Origin: Ulva prolifera
Lineage: Eukaryota; Chlorophyta; Ulvophyceae; Ulvales; Ulvaceae
NCBI GenBank assembly: GCA_023078555.1
Contig: CM041196.1
Span: 6,025,658 to 6,089,657 of the forward strand
Reading direction: 5' to 3'
DNA: 64,000 nucleotides
How positions within the stretch are numbered: the first letter of the stretch is position 1; each line of letters begins with the position of its first letter. The position numbers and the translations under genes were made by a program. Below are positions 59,669 to 64,000 of this stretch, one piece after another. The notes under the pieces were generated by a model that was not told the DNA's origin, ran no database searches, and was given only the letters and a program-made list of their open reading frames with translations.

Positions 59669-60430
59669 GAGGACCTGCTGCGGCAGCGAGCTGAGACCTG
59701 CCCAGGTGCAGAAGAGCGTGGACCTGCTGCGGCAGCGAGCTGCGCCTGCCAAGATCCAGATGAGCGAGGACCTGCCGCAGCAGCGAGCCGAGCCTGCCAA
59801 GGTGAAGAAGAGCGAGGACCTGCTGCGGCAGTGAGCTGAGCCTGCCAAGGTGCAGAAGAGCGAGGACCTGCTGCGGCAGCGAGCTGAATCTGCCCAGGTG
59901 CAGAAGAGCGAGGACCTGCTGCGGCAGCGAGCTGAGTCTACCCAGGTGCAGAAGAGCGAGGACCTGCTGCGGCAGCGAGCTGAGCCTGCCAAGGTGAAGA
60001 AGAGCGAGGACCTGCTGCGGCAGTGAGCTGAGCCTGCCAAGGTGCAGAAGAGCGAGGACCTGCTGCGGCAGCGAGCTGAGTCTGCCCAGGTGCAGAAGAG
60101 CGAGGACCTGCTGCGGCAGCGAGCTGAGACCTGCCCAGGTGCAGAAGAGTGAGGACCTGCTGCGGCAGTGAGCTGAGCCTGCCAAGGTGCAGAAGAGCGA
60201 GGACCTGCTGCGGCAGCGAGCTGAGTCTGCCCAGGTGCAGAAGGGCGAGGACCTGCTGCGGCAGCGAGCTGAGACCTGCCCAGGTGCAGAAGAGCGTGGA
60301 CCTGCTGCAGCAGCGAGCTGAGCCTGCCAAGGTGCAGAAGAACGAGGACCTGCTGCGGCAGCGAGCTGAGTCTGCCCAGGTGCAGAAGAGCGAGGACCTG
60401 CTGCGGCAGCGAGCTGAGATCTACGAGGCT
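59669..60430. repeat. 48-bp minisatellite, about 16 copies
   Basis: The unit starts GAGGACCTGCTGCGGCAG and continues AGCTGAG-CTGCC(A/C)AGGTGCAGAAGAGC, 48 bases, with a few 49-base variants. On the minus strand it encodes a 16-residue repeat (LLHLGRLSSLPQQVLA) that stays open. On the plus strand the same bases give EDLLRQRAEPAKVQKS, a coiled-coil-like unit. That frame is interrupted by TGA in several units (CAGTGAGCT) and shifted by the 49-base units. The last plus-strand copies run into QLKGAAALPQANMEATGKRE and stop at 60505. Diverged copies reappear at about 61489-61580. No splice sites or start support either strand as a gene. Confidence 0.9.
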
Positions 60431-60899
60431 ATTCAGCAACTAAAAGGCGCTGCAGCGTTGCCACAGGCAAATATGGAAGCCACAGGAAAAAGGGAAGCTC
60501 CATGAGGGCAATACTATACATGTATATAGTCTACAGAGCAGGACACGCGATGACGGTCCACATTTGTTAACATGCTATGTACAGCCAGCACAGAATCAAT
60601 CGACTTGTGGAGCAGAACAGCAAAATCAACTTGCCAATGAGCAGAGCAGTATGTCAGGTGCCAAGCTGACGTGGCCTGAACATTGGTCTGCCATGGGCAG
60701 GAAGGACTAGCACACGCCGCAGGAATGGGAAAAAGCCAGCCGCGGGCAAAGGAGCACCGTCCTACCGAGGGCAGAGATACAACAATGAATCGCCATCTGG
60801 GCCGAGAGGTACAACACAAACGCGAACACAGAAATGAGCTGAGAGATAAAGCGATCACCTGCCACGGGCGAGGAGCCAAGAGAAACAGATAGAACATTG

Positions 60900-62960
<2,061 letters not shown>

Positions 62961-63342
62961 GCGGGCTTAGAGCAATGAGCAGACACGTACAATGAACACC
63001 TGTCGCCACAGTGTTGTGTTATACAGCGCCATGGACAGCAAGATGTATCTTCAAGAAAGTTTCTGGCGGTTCAAGTTGTGTTGTTACCGCATATGCGGCT
63101 GAAGATCATATATACAGAGAGGCGCAAATTTCATGGTGAGTCTGCTCACACGGTATCAGGAGCACCCGTCAGAAGAAGGTAGCCAACTGGCCTGGGAAGA
63201 TGCGATTATCAACGATTGCTACAGTGCTGCAATATTAATGTGGCCCATATCGGCCAGACCTGGCAACCACACAAGTGGCCAGTGGAACACCGGCTTACAG
63301 AGTCTGCTCATCACATGAGACTGGTGGTATAATGATGTACGC

Positions 63343-64000
63343 CTATCGCAGGTGACGCCCACGGTCAGCATAGCGTTCAAATGTAGCAGAACTGGCCATG
63401 CCAGTCCGCCTCATGGTGACAGCAGCCGGCTCCGCAGCAGCTTGGGCAGTTTGCACATGCCCTCTCCGGAAACTGTGCATAGTCTCCCCGCCGTCAACAC
63501 CAAACCGCACGAGATTAGCCCTCACCCGGTTGCCGGCCGCCTGCGAAGACAGCCGCGGGGAACCAGGCCGCTGGGACCGAAACACAGCCCCAACAGGCGG
63601 ACTGCTGGACCGGGCACGCCGCCACTGATATAGGAGGCGGAGGCGCCGGATAGCACAGAGATCTGAGTTCTCATGTATCGCAATCTCCTGGGTCTGGGGT
63701 CGCCGAAATTGCTCTGTCTTGCTGCGGCAGGGTACCATGAGAAGGCAACCAATCGGCACCTCTGAATGAGGAAACTCCCCTGCCCAGGCGTCACTGACCG
63801 AGACAACCGTACGGTCTGCGCACTGCAAATAAAGATCCTCCCAGTCCACATACAAGGCATCCTGACCCCTACGGCCACTGTTCCACAGATACAGGATATA
63901 GGTAGCATCCCTCAGGAGCACTGACACCCTGGTAGCCACACCAGCTGCCGCTGCGGCGCGCAGTTCAACGTCCATGCGACCAATTAGAGCAGTCACAGTC
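63343..64000 (-). mobile_element. Tyrosine recombinase, C-terminal part, of a transposable element
   Basis: A minus-strand frame enters from beyond the right edge and stops at 63343, leaving 217 visible residues. It has the layout of a phage-integrase-fold tyrosine recombinase. The box I arginine lies in LYLWNSGRRGQDALYVDWED, the HxxR motif is in ETMHSFRRGH, and the nucleophile tyrosine is in FERYADRGRHLR at the C terminus. All three motifs are intact, so this part is not obviously dead. In eukaryotes such enzymes belong to DIRS-type retrotransposons or Cryptons; the visible part cannot separate these. It borders the repeat-rich 59.7-63 kb zone. A weaker basic residue (Lys/His) of the active site is not assigned. 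Confidence 0.75.

Overview
The window is nuclear DNA of a photosynthetic eukaryote, most likely a chlorophyte green alga. Its genes are split by GT-AG introns with a strikingly uniform 5' splice site (GTGCGC, GTGCGA or GTGCGT) and TGCAG-type 3' sites. Exons are GC-rich and alanine-rich, while spacers are AT-richer and full of TGCATGCA. Two products look plastid-targeted: a predicted thylakoid-lumen protein and a fibrillin-like protein. The two Golgi proteins resemble plant homologues. There are no operons, Shine-Dalgarno sites or CRISPR arrays. Gene models below were built by hand from reading-frame continuity, splice sites and intron phase. Exon coordinates are good to a few bases and none is confirmed by transcripts.

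Layout. 1-604 (-): 5' part of a probable beta-propeller gene that leaves the left edge. 1985-5920 (-): six-exon gene for a secreted, probably GPI-anchored protein of unknown function. About 6.8-10.7 kb (-): an AT-richer stretch with several exon-like fragments of unresolved gene(s). 10757-16932 (-): a golgin of the TMF1/golgin-candidate-5 family. It is head-to-head, 429 bp away, with a 10.4-kb gene (17362-27758, +) for a 2,612-residue helical protein I cannot name. 27.8-30.0 kb: intergenic, with a 78-bp inverted repeat. 30046-39845 (+): TRAPPC10/TRS130, a TRAPPII subunit, in 12 exons whose phases all join. 40195-40986 (-): intronless COQ10. 43050-48613 (+): a receptor-like protein with signal sequence, beta-helix-type ectodomain, one membrane segment and a degenerate kinase domain. 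49959-50880 (-): thylakoid-lumen protein. 52824-about 54308 (-): fibrillin/PAP protein. About 54.4-59.6 kb: poorly resolved spacer. 59.67-62.96 kb: a 48-bp minisatellite, a diverged satellite and a (GA)n tract. 63343-64000 (-): C-terminal half of a tyrosine recombinase, probably of a mobile element.

Functional reading. TMF/GC5 (a Rab6-linked Golgi tether) and TRAPPC10 (TRAPPII, Ypt31/Rab11 activation) serve Golgi trafficking. COQ10 is mitochondrial. The lumen protein and fibrillin are plastid genes. The most unusual gene is the beta-helix receptor pseudokinase: the extracellular fold, membrane helix and kinase-like domain join through exons of matching phase, but the catalytic HRD and DFG motifs are altered. 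The right end is repeat- and transposon-rich.
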